Below are positions 24,971 through 33,661 of a DNA stretch of 42,280 nucleotides, one piece after another. The notes beneath the pieces are model-generated. The model made no database searches. It saw only the letters and a list, made by a program, of their open reading frames with translations, and had not been told where the DNA came from. Each line of letters begins with the position of its first letter. The stretch's first letter is position 1. This DNA is from Rhodocyclaceae bacterium UBA1310 (GTDB taxonomy: Bacteria > Pseudomonadota > Gammaproteobacteria > Burkholderiales > Rhodocyclaceae), in contig DBTS01000080.1 in NCBI GenBank assembly GCA_002307175.1, forward strand, positions 22,692 to 64,971, in the 5' to 3' direction. The position numbers and the translations under genes are program-made.

Positions 24971-25720
24971 TCAGTCAACCTCGCCTGAAAGTTCGTCGGC
25001 ACGCGTCTGGGCAGCCTCGAAATCGAGCGAACCTTCGTAGATCGCACGACCTGTGATGGCACCGATAATGCCCTCACTTTCAACAGCACACAGCGCATCA
25101 ATGTCATCAAGGTTGGTGATGCCACCGCTGGCAATCACCGGAATCCGCAATGCGCGGGCAAGTTTCACGGTCGCTTCGATATTCACGCCATTGAGCATGC
25201 CGTCGCGCCCGATATCGGTGTAGATCACGGATTCAACGCCGTAGTCCTCAAACTTGCGTGCCAGATCAACCACATCGTGCCCGGTCAGCTTGGACCAGCC
25301 ATCGACAGCCACCTTGCCATCCTTGGCATCGAGACCGACGATGATGTGCCCGGGGAAGGCACTGCACGCATCGTGCAGGAAACCGGGATTCTTCACCGCA
25401 GCAGTGCCGATGATGACGTACGAGATGCCATCGTCAAGATAGCGTTCAATCGTGTCCAGATCGCGGATGCCACCGCCGAGCTGGACAGGAATCTCGCCCT
25501 CGACTTCGGCGAGGATATCGCGGATCACAGAAGCGTTTTTTGGCTTGCCGGCCACCGCTCCGTTCAGATCCACAAGATGCAGGCGGCGGGCGCCCTTGTC
25601 GAGCCAGAGTCTGGCCATGGCACGCGGATCTTCGGAGAAGACTGTGGCGTCGTCCATATCGCCCTGACGAAGGCGAACACAACGGCCGTCTTTAAGGTCA
25701 ATAGCAGGTATGAGCAGCAT
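24971..25720 (-). CDS. hisA: ProFAR isomerase
   Basis: A 249-residue (beta/alpha)8 barrel isomerase, fourth step of the pathway. MLLIPAIDLKDGRCVRLRQGD has catalytic Asp8. The second Asp is in IYTDIGRDGML. Phosphate loops GGGIRD and ASGGI are present. The gene begins 98 bases after hisH; I saw no terminator in that gap. Confidence 0.97.
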   Translation of the reverse strand: MLLIPAIDLKDGRCVRLRQGDMDDATVFSEDPRAMARLWLDKGARRLHLVDLNGAVAGKPKNASVIRDILAEVEGEIPVQLGGGIRDLDTIERYLDDGISYVIIGTAAVKNPGFLHDACSAFPGHIIVGLDAKDGKVAVDGWSKLTGHDVVDLARKFEDYGVESVIYTDIGRDGMLNGVNIEATVKLARALRIPVIASGGITNLDDIDALCAVESEGIIGAITGRAIYEGSLDFEAAQTRADELSGEVD

Positions 25721-25818
25721 GATGTCGTAAGGTTTGCGATGGGGAGTTTAGACAAGCGGAATCGAATGTCCGGGAACTGGGATAGGGTCGAAACCAGGTC
25801 AGATAGCGTTCGTATCGT

Positions 25819-26454
25819 TCAGGGTTGCCAGTTCATAAAGTTGGAAAGAAGACGCAAACCGGCTGCGGCACTCTTTTCCGGGTGAAACTGTACTGAAAAG
25901 ATATTAGCTTGGGCCACCGCCGAGGTAAAGCTCGGCCCATAGGCTGTGTGGGCAGCCGAGGCCTCCGGGGCATCCGGCTGACAGTAATAGCTGTGCACAA
26001 AATAGAAGCGGGAACCAGGCTCGATCCCCGCCCACATGGGGTGTTCAGCACTCGGCAGAACCTCATTCCAGCCCATGTGCGGCACTTTCAGGCGGGCACC
26101 ATCCGGGCCGGTCATGCCGTCAGCGAAACGCTTGACCCGGCCGGGAATGAAACCCAGGCCCCGGGTATCGCCCTCTTCACTGTGATCGAAGAGCATCTGC
26201 ATACCAACGCAAACCCCCAGAAAGGGTTTCGTCTGGGCGGCCTCACGCACCACATCGTAGAGGCCACGTGCCATGAACTCGCGCATGCAGTCATGCATCG
26301 CACCCTGCCCGGGCACCACCACCCGATCAGCAGCCTGCACCATGGCAGCATCGCTCGATATCTGCACCGTCGCACCACTCGGAGCGACCTTCTCAAGGGC
26401 CTTGGCAACCGAACGCAGGTTCCCCATGCCGTAGTCAACAACAACGATCTTCAT
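25819..26454 (-). CDS. hisH: Imidazole glycerol phosphate synthase, glutaminase subunit
   Basis: A 211-residue class I glutamine amidotransferase. The start is MKIVVVDYGMGNLRSV; an upstream in-frame Met is not used. The nucleophile is Cys82 in FLGVCVGMQMLF, the oxyanion strand is VPGQGAMHDCM, and His/Glu are in VQFHPEKS. It delivers ammonia to HisF. It lies 72 bases downstream of hisB. Confidence 0.96.
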   Translation of the reverse strand: MKIVVVDYGMGNLRSVAKALEKVAPSGATVQISSDAAMVQAADRVVVPGQGAMHDCMREFMARGLYDVVREAAQTKPFLGVCVGMQMLFDHSEEGDTRGLGFIPGRVKRFADGMTGPDGARLKVPHMGWNEVLPSAEHPMWAGIEPGSRFYFVHSYYCQPDAPEASAAHTAYGPSFTSAVAQANIFSVQFHPEKSAAAGLRLLSNFMNWQP

Positions 26455-26526
26455 CTGTCTGGGCGTTACTTGATGGAAACGGGAAAGGCTACACACACTC
26501 GGGCAGCATGCCTGCCGCCCGCAGAA

Positions 26527-27114
26527 TCAAAGCGCCCCTTTGGTTGAAGGCATCGTGCCTTCCGCCCGGGGGTCAGGTTCAACAGCTGCACGTAGCGCAC
26601 GGCCAAAAGCCTTGAACACGGTTTCGCACTGATGATGTGCGTTCACCCCGCGCAGATTGTCGATGTGCAGGGTGACGCGGGCATGATTGACGAAGCCCTG
26701 GAAGAATTCACGGGCCAGATCAACATCGAAGTCGCCGATACGCTCACGCGTGAAATCCACATTGAATTCCAGTCCCGGGCGCCCGGAAAGATCGACAACC
26801 ACTCGCGAAAGTGCCTCATCAAGCGGCACATAAGCGTGGCCATAACGGCGCAGACCTTTTTTATCGCCACAAGCCTGGGCAAAAGCCTGCCCCAGCGTGA
26901 TGCCGACATCCTCCACCGTATGGTGGGCGTCGATATGCAGATCACCCTTGGCCTTGACCGTCAGATCAATCAGCCCATGACGGGCGATCTGATCGAGCAT
27001 GTGATCGAGAAACGGCACGCCGCTATCCAGACGGGCCTCGCCCGTACCATCCAGATCAAGATGCACGCTGATCTGGGTTTCGAGAGTGTTGCGGCTGACT
27101 TCTGCTTGCCTCAT
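26527..27114 (-). CDS. hisB: Imidazoleglycerol-phosphate dehydratase
   Basis: A 195-residue monofunctional IGPD; the phosphatase half present in E. coli HisB is absent. Mn-binding motifs are HLDLDGTG...FLDHMLDQIARHG, DIDAHHTVEDVGI-like (HIDAHHTVEDVGITLG) and HVTLHIDNLRGVNAHHQCE-like near the end. The start MRQAEVSRNT at 27114 fits the family; the frame continues upstream to 27474 over hisC's start, without meaning. It is first of the minus-strand his operon and divergent from hisC. Confidence 0.96.
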   Translation of the reverse strand: MRQAEVSRNTLETQISVHLDLDGTGEARLDSGVPFLDHMLDQIARHGLIDLTVKAKGDLHIDAHHTVEDVGITLGQAFAQACGDKKGLRRYGHAYVPLDEALSRVVVDLSGRPGLEFNVDFTRERIGDFDVDLAREFFQGFVNHARVTLHIDNLRGVNAHHQCETVFKAFGRALRAAVEPDPRAEGTMPSTKGAL

Positions 27115-27156
27115 GGCATGACCCTGTATTGGTCGGTAAGTGATTAGCAATGAAGG

Positions 27157-27210
27157 CGGTGTGGGATCGCACACCGGCAGCCCCGCGTCGTCGCACGGGC
27201 CTGCGGGGCT
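27157..27210. promoter_or_regulatory. Two adjacent inverted repeats between hisB and hisC
   Basis: CGGTGTG-GGATCG-CACACCG (27157-27176) and AGCCCCGC / GCGGGGCT (27179-27210, 16-base loop) stand side by side in the 159-base divergent spacer. TATGAT at 27210-27215 is a possible -10 for hisC. They may be operators or leader hairpins. There is no T run, so a terminator is unlikely. Confidence 0.45.
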
Positions 27211-27273
27211 ATGATAGCATTGGTCTGGGCTTATGCCATGCCTTGCCCGCATGTTCTGTCCTGAAAGCCGCAA

Positions 27274-28335
27274 ATGAGCATCTTCTGGAGTGAAACCGTC
27301 CGTCGCCTGACACCGTACGTGCCAGGCGAACAGCCCAAGCTCGACAACCTCGTCAAGCTCAACACCAACGAAAATCCGTATGGCCCCTCGCCCAAGGCAC
27401 TGGCAGCCATGGCTGCGCAGACCGGGGACACCCTGCGCCTGTATCCGGACCCCAATTCCGATCTCTTCAAGCACGCCGTGGCGCGCTTCTTCGGCGTCGA
27501 GCCGGTCAATGTGTTTGCCGGCAACGGTTCAGATGAAGTGCTGGCGCATGTTTTCCTGGCGCTGCTCAGGCACGACAAGCCGCTGCTCTTCCCGGACATC
27601 ACCTACAGCTTCTATCCGGTGTATTGCGGTCTCTACGGCATCAACTTCGAAACCGTGGCGCTCGATAATGAGTTTGCGATCTGCGTCGACGACTATCTGA
27701 ACCGGCCGGCTGGCGCCATCATCATTGCCAACCCGAATGCACCGACGGGCTGTCTGCTGCCGCTCTCCGAGATTGAACGGCTCGCCGCCGGCCAACCGGA
27801 TATCGTGGTGGTGATTGACGAGGCCTATATCGACTTTGGCGGTGAATCCGCTGTACCGCTGATTGCCCGCCACCCCAACCTGCTGATCATCCAGACGCTC
27901 TCCAAGAGCCGCTCACTGGCCGGCCTGCGGGCCGGGTTTGCGATCGGCCACAAGGATCTGATCGAAGGCCTGGAGCGCGTCAAAAACAGCTTTAATTCCT
28001 ACCCGCTGGATCGCCTCGCCAACGCGGGGGCTGCAGCCGCCATGGATGATGTGGAGTGGTTCGACAAAACCCGCAAGGATGTGATTGCCACCCGCGAACA
28101 GCTCAACGCCGACCTGCGCAAGCTGGGCTTCGAGGTGCTGCCTTCGGCCGCCAACTTCATCTTTGCACGCCACCCCGCGCACGATGCGGCCAAGCTTGCC
28201 CTGGCACTGCGTGAGCGCAGCATCATCGTGCGCCACTTCAAGCTGCCACGCATTGACCAGTTCCTGCGCATCTCGATCGGTTCGAATGAGCAATGTCGCC
28301 TCCTCACGGAAGCGCTCGCCCAGATCACCGCCTAA
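27274..28335 (+). CDS. hisC: Histidinol-phosphate aminotransferase
   Basis: A 353-residue class I/II PLP aminotransferase. LNTNENPYGPSP near the N terminus, FAGNGSDEVL (PLP phosphate contact), NPNAPTGCL, DEAYIDFGG (ring Asp) and TLSKSRSLAGLRAG (Schiff-base Lys, phosphate Arg) are the HisC signature. It converts imidazole acetol phosphate to histidinol phosphate. The gene is divergent from the main his operon, so it has its own promoter. hisG and hisD are not in the window. Confidence 0.95.
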   Translation: MSIFWSETVRRLTPYVPGEQPKLDNLVKLNTNENPYGPSPKALAAMAAQTGDTLRLYPDPNSDLFKHAVARFFGVEPVNVFAGNGSDEVLAHVFLALLRHDKPLLFPDITYSFYPVYCGLYGINFETVALDNEFAICVDDYLNRPAGAIIIANPNAPTGCLLPLSEIERLAAGQPDIVVVIDEAYIDFGGESAVPLIARHPNLLIIQTLSKSRSLAGLRAGFAIGHKDLIEGLERVKNSFNSYPLDRLANAGAAAAMDDVEWFDKTRKDVIATREQLNADLRKLGFEVLPSAANFIFARHPAHDAAKLALALRERSIIVRHFKLPRIDQFLRISIGSNEQCRLLTEALAQITA

Positions 28336-28367
28336 ACCGCCACAGTAGGTCACGTCACCCCACGAGC

Positions 28368-28393
28368 ACGTGCTGGCTACAAAGCCAGCACGT
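28368..28393. other. Perfect 11-bp stem-loop over the lrp-type stop codon
   Basis: ACGTGCTGGCT-ACAA-AGCCAGCACGT spans the last codons and stop of the Lrp-type gene, between two convergent genes. No T run follows on either strand, so it is either a weak bidirectional terminator or an mRNA 3'-end stabiliser. Confidence 0.6.
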
Positions 28394-28838
28394 AGCTTTC
28401 CTTGATCTCCTCCATCACCACATAGCTGCGTGATTCGATCGCCATCGGCAACTTGAGCAGGATGCGCCCGAGCAGGTCACGATAGTCACGCATGTCGGAA
28501 ATGCGTGCCTTGATGAGGTAATCAAATTCGCCGGCCACGAGATGACATTCGAGCACCTCCGGCACATGTGCCAGCTCACGCTTGACGGAATCAAAGATCT
28601 CCGAAGATTTCTGCGCCAGGCGCAGTTCCACAAACACCAGGATGCGCATGCCCAGGGCTTCGGGGTCTAGCCTTGCGTGATAGCCAAGGATCACGCGTTC
28701 GCGTTCCAGGCGCTTGACGCGCTCCGTCACCGGCGTCGCCGACAGGCCGACCTCGCGTGCCAGATCCGTCATGGAAATACGCGCTTCACGCTGCAGAATG
28801 GTGAGTATCTTGCGGTCGATCCGGTCCAGCTCGGGCAT
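28377..28838 (-). CDS. Lrp/AsnC-family transcriptional regulator
   Basis: A 153-residue regulator. The N-terminal helix-turn-helix (ISMTDLAREVGLSATPVTERVKRLE, about 22-46) is followed by a RAM/ACT ligand domain with LVAGEFDYLIKARISD. Family members form octamers that wrap DNA and respond to amino acids. It is divergent from alanine dehydrogenase with a 144-base spacer full of symmetry. By analogy with AldR next to ald it probably controls that gene in response to alanine. The first start Met lies at the usual distance from the HTH. Confidence 0.92.
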   Translation of the reverse strand: MPELDRIDRKILTILQREARISMTDLAREVGLSATPVTERVKRLERERVILGYHARLDPEALGMRILVFVELRLAQKSSEIFDSVKRELAHVPEVLECHLVAGEFDYLIKARISDMRDYRDLLGRILLKLPMAIESRSYVVMEEIKESYVLAL

Positions 28839-28861
28839 TCCACTGTCCTCTCGGGGAACTC

Positions 28862-28968
28862 TTGGCAGGTATCAGCCATTTTCACTGGAAAATGAAAAAA
28901 ATCCAGTTATTTCCACGCCGGGCCTGTTTCTATCATTCAGTGTTGCGCAATTCGGGCATACCTGCCAA
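28862..28968. promoter_or_regulatory. Lrp-type operator region upstream of ald
   Basis: An 11-bp perfect inverted pair, TTGGCAGGTAT (28862-28872) and ATACCTGCCAA (28958-28968), frames the region. Inside is an 18-bp palindrome, CATTTTCACTGGAAAATG (28877-28894), and an A/T-rich run. TATCAT near 28931-28936 is a possible -10 of ald. The layout suits an octameric Lrp-type regulator touching several sites; it is inferred, not shown. Confidence 0.55.
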
Positions 28969-28982
28969 ACAAGGAGATCATC

Positions 28983-30095
<1,113 letters not shown>

Positions 30096-30183
30096 CCTGC
30101 CAGACAGTTCACAGAAGGACCATAAATACCTGCGCGCAGGATTCCTCACGCAGAATTCGACGCACAGTGCCTGGAGGTTTCCA

Positions 30184-30720
30184 ATGGCAAAACGGACTTT
30201 CCCGCTGGACAGGGTCTACGGTTTGCTGGAATCCGGCCCGGTCGTACTGCTCACCACCCGGCACAAGGAACGCAATAATGTGATGGTGCAATCCTGGCAC
30301 ACCATGCTGGAATTCGAGCCGCCCCTGATCGGCTGTGTGGTGAGCAACCGTGGCTTCAGCTTCACGGCCCTCAGCGCCACACGCGAATGCGTGCTGGCCA
30401 TTCCCCCTGTGACCATGCTGGACAGCGTGGTCGATTGCGGCAACCATTCGGGCCGCGAAATCGACAAATTCGCGCAGTTCGGCCTGCAGACACAAAGCGG
30501 CCAAGATGTTGCAGCCCCGCTCATCAAGGGATGCCTGGCCAATCTCGAATGTCGCGTCATCGATACACGGCTGGTGCGTGATTACGGCTTCTTCGTGCTC
30601 GAAGTCGTGCACGCCTGGCACGACCCGGATATCCAGGATCGGCGTACGCTACACCATCTTGGGCGCGGCCATTTCATGCAGGCCGGAGAAACCATCAAGA
30701 CGCGTTCGCGCGCCCGCTGA
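30184..30720 (+). CDS. Flavin reductase-like / flavoredoxin-type FMN protein
   Basis: A 178-residue protein of the flavin reductase-like split-barrel family. Typical features are GPVVLLTTRHKERNNVMVQSWHTMLEF near the N terminus (FMN contact), GCVVSNRGFSFTAL, and IECRV-like (LECRVIDTRLV) in the barrel end. It binds FMN and either reduces flavin for a partner oxygenase or carries electrons. It lies 88 bases after ald and 89 bases before a quinone oxidoreductase gene on the same strand; joint transcription is possible. Substrate unknown. Confidence 0.82.
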   Translation: MAKRTFPLDRVYGLLESGPVVLLTTRHKERNNVMVQSWHTMLEFEPPLIGCVVSNRGFSFTALSATRECVLAIPPVTMLDSVVDCGNHSGREIDKFAQFGLQTQSGQDVAAPLIKGCLANLECRVIDTRLVRDYGFFVLEVVHAWHDPDIQDRRTLHHLGRGHFMQAGETIKTRSRAR

Positions 30721-30809
30721 TTTCAGCCTGCAGGGAGAGAACCAGTCACGCCCGCGCGGGTCAGAAAAATATTCCCACTACGAACACAGAGAATGCAGAG
30801 AGTCAGCTT

Positions 30810-31817
30810 ATGAACATTGCCATACCCGCAAACATGAACGCAGTCGAAATCACCCGCCCGGGCGGACCGGAAGTCCTTGCCCTGACACAGCGCCCTGTTC
30901 CGCAGGCAGGCCCGACAGAACTGCTGATCCGCGTTGAGGCCGCTGGCATAAACGCACCCGACGTACTGCAGCGCAAGGGGCTGTATGCGCCACCGGCAGG
31001 CGCCTCGGATATTCCAGGCCTCGAAGTGGCAGGCGAGATTGTCGGGATGGGGCCGCTCGTAAAGGGTTTCATGCTGGGAGAGCAGGTTCTCGCTCTTGTT
31101 CCCGGCGGAGGCTATGCCGAATACTGCAGCGTCGACGCCAGCAATGCCACGCACTTCCCGCAAGGCTTCAGCGCCATCCAGGCCGCCGCCATCCCCGAGA
31201 CCTTCATGACGGTCTGGTCAAACATGTTTCAGCGCGGCGGCTTCAAAGCCGGCGACAACATCCTCATTCACGGCGGCACCTCGGGTATCGGTACCACCGC
31301 CAGCATGCTGGCGAAAGCCTTTGGCGCGGGGAAAATCATCACCACAGTGGGCTCTGCAGAGCACCGCGACGCGAGCCTGAAACTGGGTGCCGACCTTGCC
31401 GTGCTGTATCGCGAGGAGGATTTCGTCGAGCTCACCAAGCAGGTCACCGACGGGCATGGCGCGGATCTGATCCTCGACATCATCGGCGGCGACTACGTGG
31501 CACGCAATTACGCCGCGGCAGCGATGCATGGAAGGATTGTGCAGATCGGCACCCTGGGTGGGCGCGTCAAGGATCTGGACCTGTTCCCGATGCTCGCCAA
31601 GCGCCTCACCCACAGCGGCTCGACACTGCGCTCCCGCAGCGTGGCGGAAAAGGCGGCACTCCTCGACGACCTGCATCAGAACGTCTGGCCCCTGCTGGAA
31701 CAACACAAGCTGGCGCCGCAGATATTCCGCACCTTCCCGCTTGAGGAGGTGGTGGAAGCCCACCGCCTGCTCGACGCCAGCAAACACATTGGCAAGATCG
31801 TGCTGACACTGAAATAA
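30810..31817 (+). CDS. NAD(P)H quinone oxidoreductase (zinc-free MDR family, PIG3-like)
   Basis: A 335-residue medium-chain dehydrogenase/reductase. The N-terminal half starts MNAVEITRPGGPEVL after a few extra residues. PGLEVAGEIVGMG fits the substrate domain, and GGTSGIGTTASMLAKAFGAG is the nucleotide-binding motif (about 153-172). The zinc-binding Cys/His of alcohol dehydrogenases are missing, as in quinone reductases. It probably reduces quinones or enones with NADPH. GAGAG precedes the first Met; Met9 is an alternative start. A bidirectional terminator follows 17 bases after the stop. Confidence 0.88.
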   Translation: MNIAIPANMNAVEITRPGGPEVLALTQRPVPQAGPTELLIRVEAAGINAPDVLQRKGLYAPPAGASDIPGLEVAGEIVGMGPLVKGFMLGEQVLALVPGGGYAEYCSVDASNATHFPQGFSAIQAAAIPETFMTVWSNMFQRGGFKAGDNILIHGGTSGIGTTASMLAKAFGAGKIITTVGSAEHRDASLKLGADLAVLYREEDFVELTKQVTDGHGADLILDIIGGDYVARNYAAAAMHGRIVQIGTLGGRVKDLDLFPMLAKRLTHSGSTLRSRSVAEKAALLDDLHQNVWPLLEQHKLAPQIFRTFPLEEVVEAHRLLDASKHIGKIVLTLK

Positions 31818-31834
31818 ACCTTGCCCGGAATAAC

Positions 31835-31862
31835 AAAAAGGCCGCCCAAGGGCGGCCTTTTT
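31835..31862. terminator. Bidirectional intrinsic terminator
   Basis: AAAAAGGCCGCC / GGCGGCCTTTTT with loop CAAG. It serves both the quinone reductase gene and the convergent ribosomal operon ending at 31880. Confidence 0.93.
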
Positions 31863-31879
31863 ATGCGGCAGACACTGAA

Positions 31880-32332
31880 TCAGTGTTCGCCCAGCACCGA
31901 GACGGTGATGTTGACCAGCACGTCAGTGTGCAGCGCCAGTTCGACCTGGGCGTCGCCGACAGCCTTGATCGGGCCGTTAGGCATACGCACAGCGGCCTTT
32001 TCGATTTCAGCGTGGCCATTGGCAGCCAGAGCTTCAGCGATATCGGCGGTGGTGACGGAACCGAACAGACGGCCATCCACACCAGCCTTGCGCACGATCT
32101 GAACGGTCAGACCGTTGATCTTTTCAGCAGCAGCCTGGGCAGCAACCAGCTTTTCGCCAGCAACGCGTTCGAGTTCGACGCGGCGGGTTTCAAATTCAGC
32201 CAGGTTGGCCGGCGTGGCGCGCTTGGCACGGCCAGTCGGGATCAGGAAGTTACGGGCATAACCTTCCTTGACCTTGACGACATCGCCAAGATTACCGAGG
32301 TTAATGACTTTTTCGAGCAGAATGATTTGCAT
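31880..32332 (-). CDS. rplI: 50S ribosomal protein L9
   Basis: A 150-residue L9. The signature MQIILLEKVINLGNLGDVVKVKEGYARNFL is the N-terminal rRNA-binding domain, followed by the long helix and the C-terminal domain with AGVDGRLFGSVTTADI. Length is normal. It is last of the rpsF-priB-rpsR-rplI operon, 15 bases after rpsR. Confidence 0.98.
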   Translation of the reverse strand: MQIILLEKVINLGNLGDVVKVKEGYARNFLIPTGRAKRATPANLAEFETRRVELERVAGEKLVAAQAAAEKINGLTVQIVRKAGVDGRLFGSVTTADIAEALAANGHAEIEKAAVRMPNGPIKAVGDAQVELALHTDVLVNITVSVLGEH

Positions 32333-32347
32333 CGTGGATCCCCCGGA

Positions 32348-32626
32348 TTACTGGTGCAGATCGGTGTAAGGCAACAGCGCGAGGAAGCGGGCACGCTTGA
32401 TCGCGGTCGACAGCTGGCGCTGATAATGGGACTTGGTCCCGGTAATACGCGCCGGCATGATCTTGCCGTGTTCGGTCACGAAATCCTTGAGGATGTCGAT
32501 ATCTTTGTAATCGATCTCTTCGATCTTTTCTGCCGAGAAGCGGCAGTACTTGCGACGCTTGAACAGGCCGCCACCACGGTTACCACCGCGGTCGTCCTTC
32601 TTCTTGTTTGCAGGCTTGAATGCCAT
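32348..32626 (-). CDS. rpsR: 30S ribosomal protein S18
   Basis: A 92-residue S18 with the core CRFSAEKIEEIDYKDIDILK and GKIMPARITGTKSHYQRQLS motifs. It has a basic Lys/Arg/Gly-rich N-tail. The start is ATG at 32626, two bases after the priB stop; a TTG two codons upstream is not needed. S18 pairs with S6 on the small subunit platform. Confidence 0.97.
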   Translation of the reverse strand: MAFKPANKKKDDRGGNRGGGLFKRRKYCRFSAEKIEEIDYKDIDILKDFVTEHGKIMPARITGTKSHYQRQLSTAIKRARFLALLPYTDLHQ

Positions 32627-32628
32627 GA

Positions 32629-32943
32629 TCAAATTCCTTCCAACAATTCAAATGTTCTGACATGTAACACCGGGAGGCGGTTTCTGACGCTACGCGCCGA
32701 GAGAAAACCGTCAATGCGCATCGCGCTTCCCAGTGCCACCATCTCGATCTGCTGTGCCACGGGGCCAATGGCCCGGACAACCACTTCGCAGGACACATCC
32801 CGTTCAATCCCGGCTTCCATCTGCCGGGAGCTGTGTTCGATGCGGAAATCCAGCACCGCCACCTTGCCGGGAGTCCACCGCAACGCTTCACGCGTGCTCA
32901 GGTTTCCCGTAATCTGGACTGCATTGTCCTGCGCAACGGCCAT
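32629..32943 (-). CDS. priB: Primosomal replication protein N (PriB)
   Basis: A 104-residue OB-fold single-strand DNA-binding protein of the replication-restart primosome. NAVQITGNLSTREALRWTPGKVAVLDFRIEH and the SCEVVVRAIGPVAQQI strand match PriB. Its location between rpsF and rpsR is the known position in beta- and gammaproteobacteria. The ATG shares one base with the rpsF stop codon. Confidence 0.93.
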   Translation of the reverse strand: MAVAQDNAVQITGNLSTREALRWTPGKVAVLDFRIEHSSRQMEAGIERDVSCEVVVRAIGPVAQQIEMVALGSAMRIDGFLSARSVRNRLPVLHVRTFELLEGI

Positions 32944-33332
32944 CAAGCTTCCGGCTGTTCAGCGGCAGGCTTGGCTTCTTCAGCAGCGGCCGGGGCCGTC
33001 AGCGAGCGCGACTTTTCTTCCTTCATCATCGGAGACGGCGCAGTAACGGCCTTCTTCATGCTGATGGTGAGGTGACGCAGCACGGCATCGTTGAACTTGA
33101 AGGCGTGCTCGATTTCGTCGAGCGTGGGTTGATCCACTTCAACGTTCATCAGCACATAGTGAGCCTTGTGGATCTTCTGGATCGGGTAAGCCAGCTGACG
33201 GCGGCCCCAGTCTTCCAGACGGTGAATCTGTCCGCCGTGGGAGGTTACGAGTGTCTTGTAACGCTCGATCATTGCGGGCACCTGCTCGCTCTGATCCGGG
33301 TGGACGATGAATACGATTTCGTAATGTCGCAT
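32943..33332 (-). CDS. rpsF: 30S ribosomal protein S6
   Basis: A 129-residue S6 starting MRHYEIVFIVHPDQSEQVPAMIERY, with the YPIQKIHKAHYVLMNVE core strand. The tail after about residue 100 is an Ala/Glu/Pro-rich extension. The first gene of the operon has AAGGAG before the ATG, and a promoter and leader hairpin are visible upstream. Confidence 0.97.
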   Translation of the reverse strand: MRHYEIVFIVHPDQSEQVPAMIERYKTLVTSHGGQIHRLEDWGRRQLAYPIQKIHKAHYVLMNVEVDQPTLDEIEHAFKFNDAVLRHLTISMKKAVTAPSPMMKEEKSRSLTAPAAAEEAKPAAEQPEA

Positions 33333-33357
33333 GCATGCTCCTTGTGGGTTTTAGGAA

Positions 33358-33384
33358 GCTCCCCGGCATGCGTACCGGTAGAGC
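33358..33384 (-). promoter_or_regulatory. rpsF leader stem-loop, candidate S6:S18 binding site
   Basis: On the minus strand GCTC-TA-CCGG, an eight-base loop, then CCGG-G-GAGC. Two four-base-pair stems are separated by a small asymmetric internal loop, 25 bases before the rpsF start codon. S6:S18 autoregulatory leaders are known to use a stem with a CCG-containing bulge; the match here is general, not exact. Confidence 0.4.
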
Positions 33385-33397
33385 AAGGGAACTAAAG

Positions 33398-33426
33398 AGT
33401 TTAGCGCAGAACCCGCACGACTTCAA
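33398..33426 (-). promoter_or_regulatory. Sigma-70 promoter of the rpsF operon
   Basis: On the minus strand TTGAAG, a 17-base spacer and TAAACT. The predicted start near 33391 gives a leader of about 60 bases that contains the stem-loop at 33358-33384. Confidence 0.6.
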
Positions 33427-33515
33427 GTCCATATTCCGCCGACCGCACCAAAACCTCGCCAGCCACCGCTTCAAACCGCAAAAACCCCGGTTGGCACTAC
33501 CGGGCCGGCGACTGC

Positions 33516-33539
33516 CCTTAAGTTCCAGTCCTTAAGTTC
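33516..33539. repeat. Tandem CCTTAAGTTC direct repeat
   Basis: CCTTAAGTTC occurs at 33516-33525 and again at 33530-33539 (14-base period) in the 329-base spacer between rpsF and the nasT-like gene. Nothing else of note lies between 33427 and 33661 apart from a CCCGG-rich block at 33485-33507. Confidence 0.55.
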
Positions 33540-33661
33540 ATTTCCTGCAGCACTGTGGCACCAGCCTGCCAAGGCATTACTACCATCCAAAATGCGGGGT
33601 TGATGGCGCGGGACTTGCTCGGCACAACCATCCTCCGACAACAAAAGGCCATGATCCAGCC

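Noticed and set aside
33485..33507. CCCCGG/CCGGG block as a terminator of the nasT-like leader
   Set aside because: Pairing is short and no T run follows.
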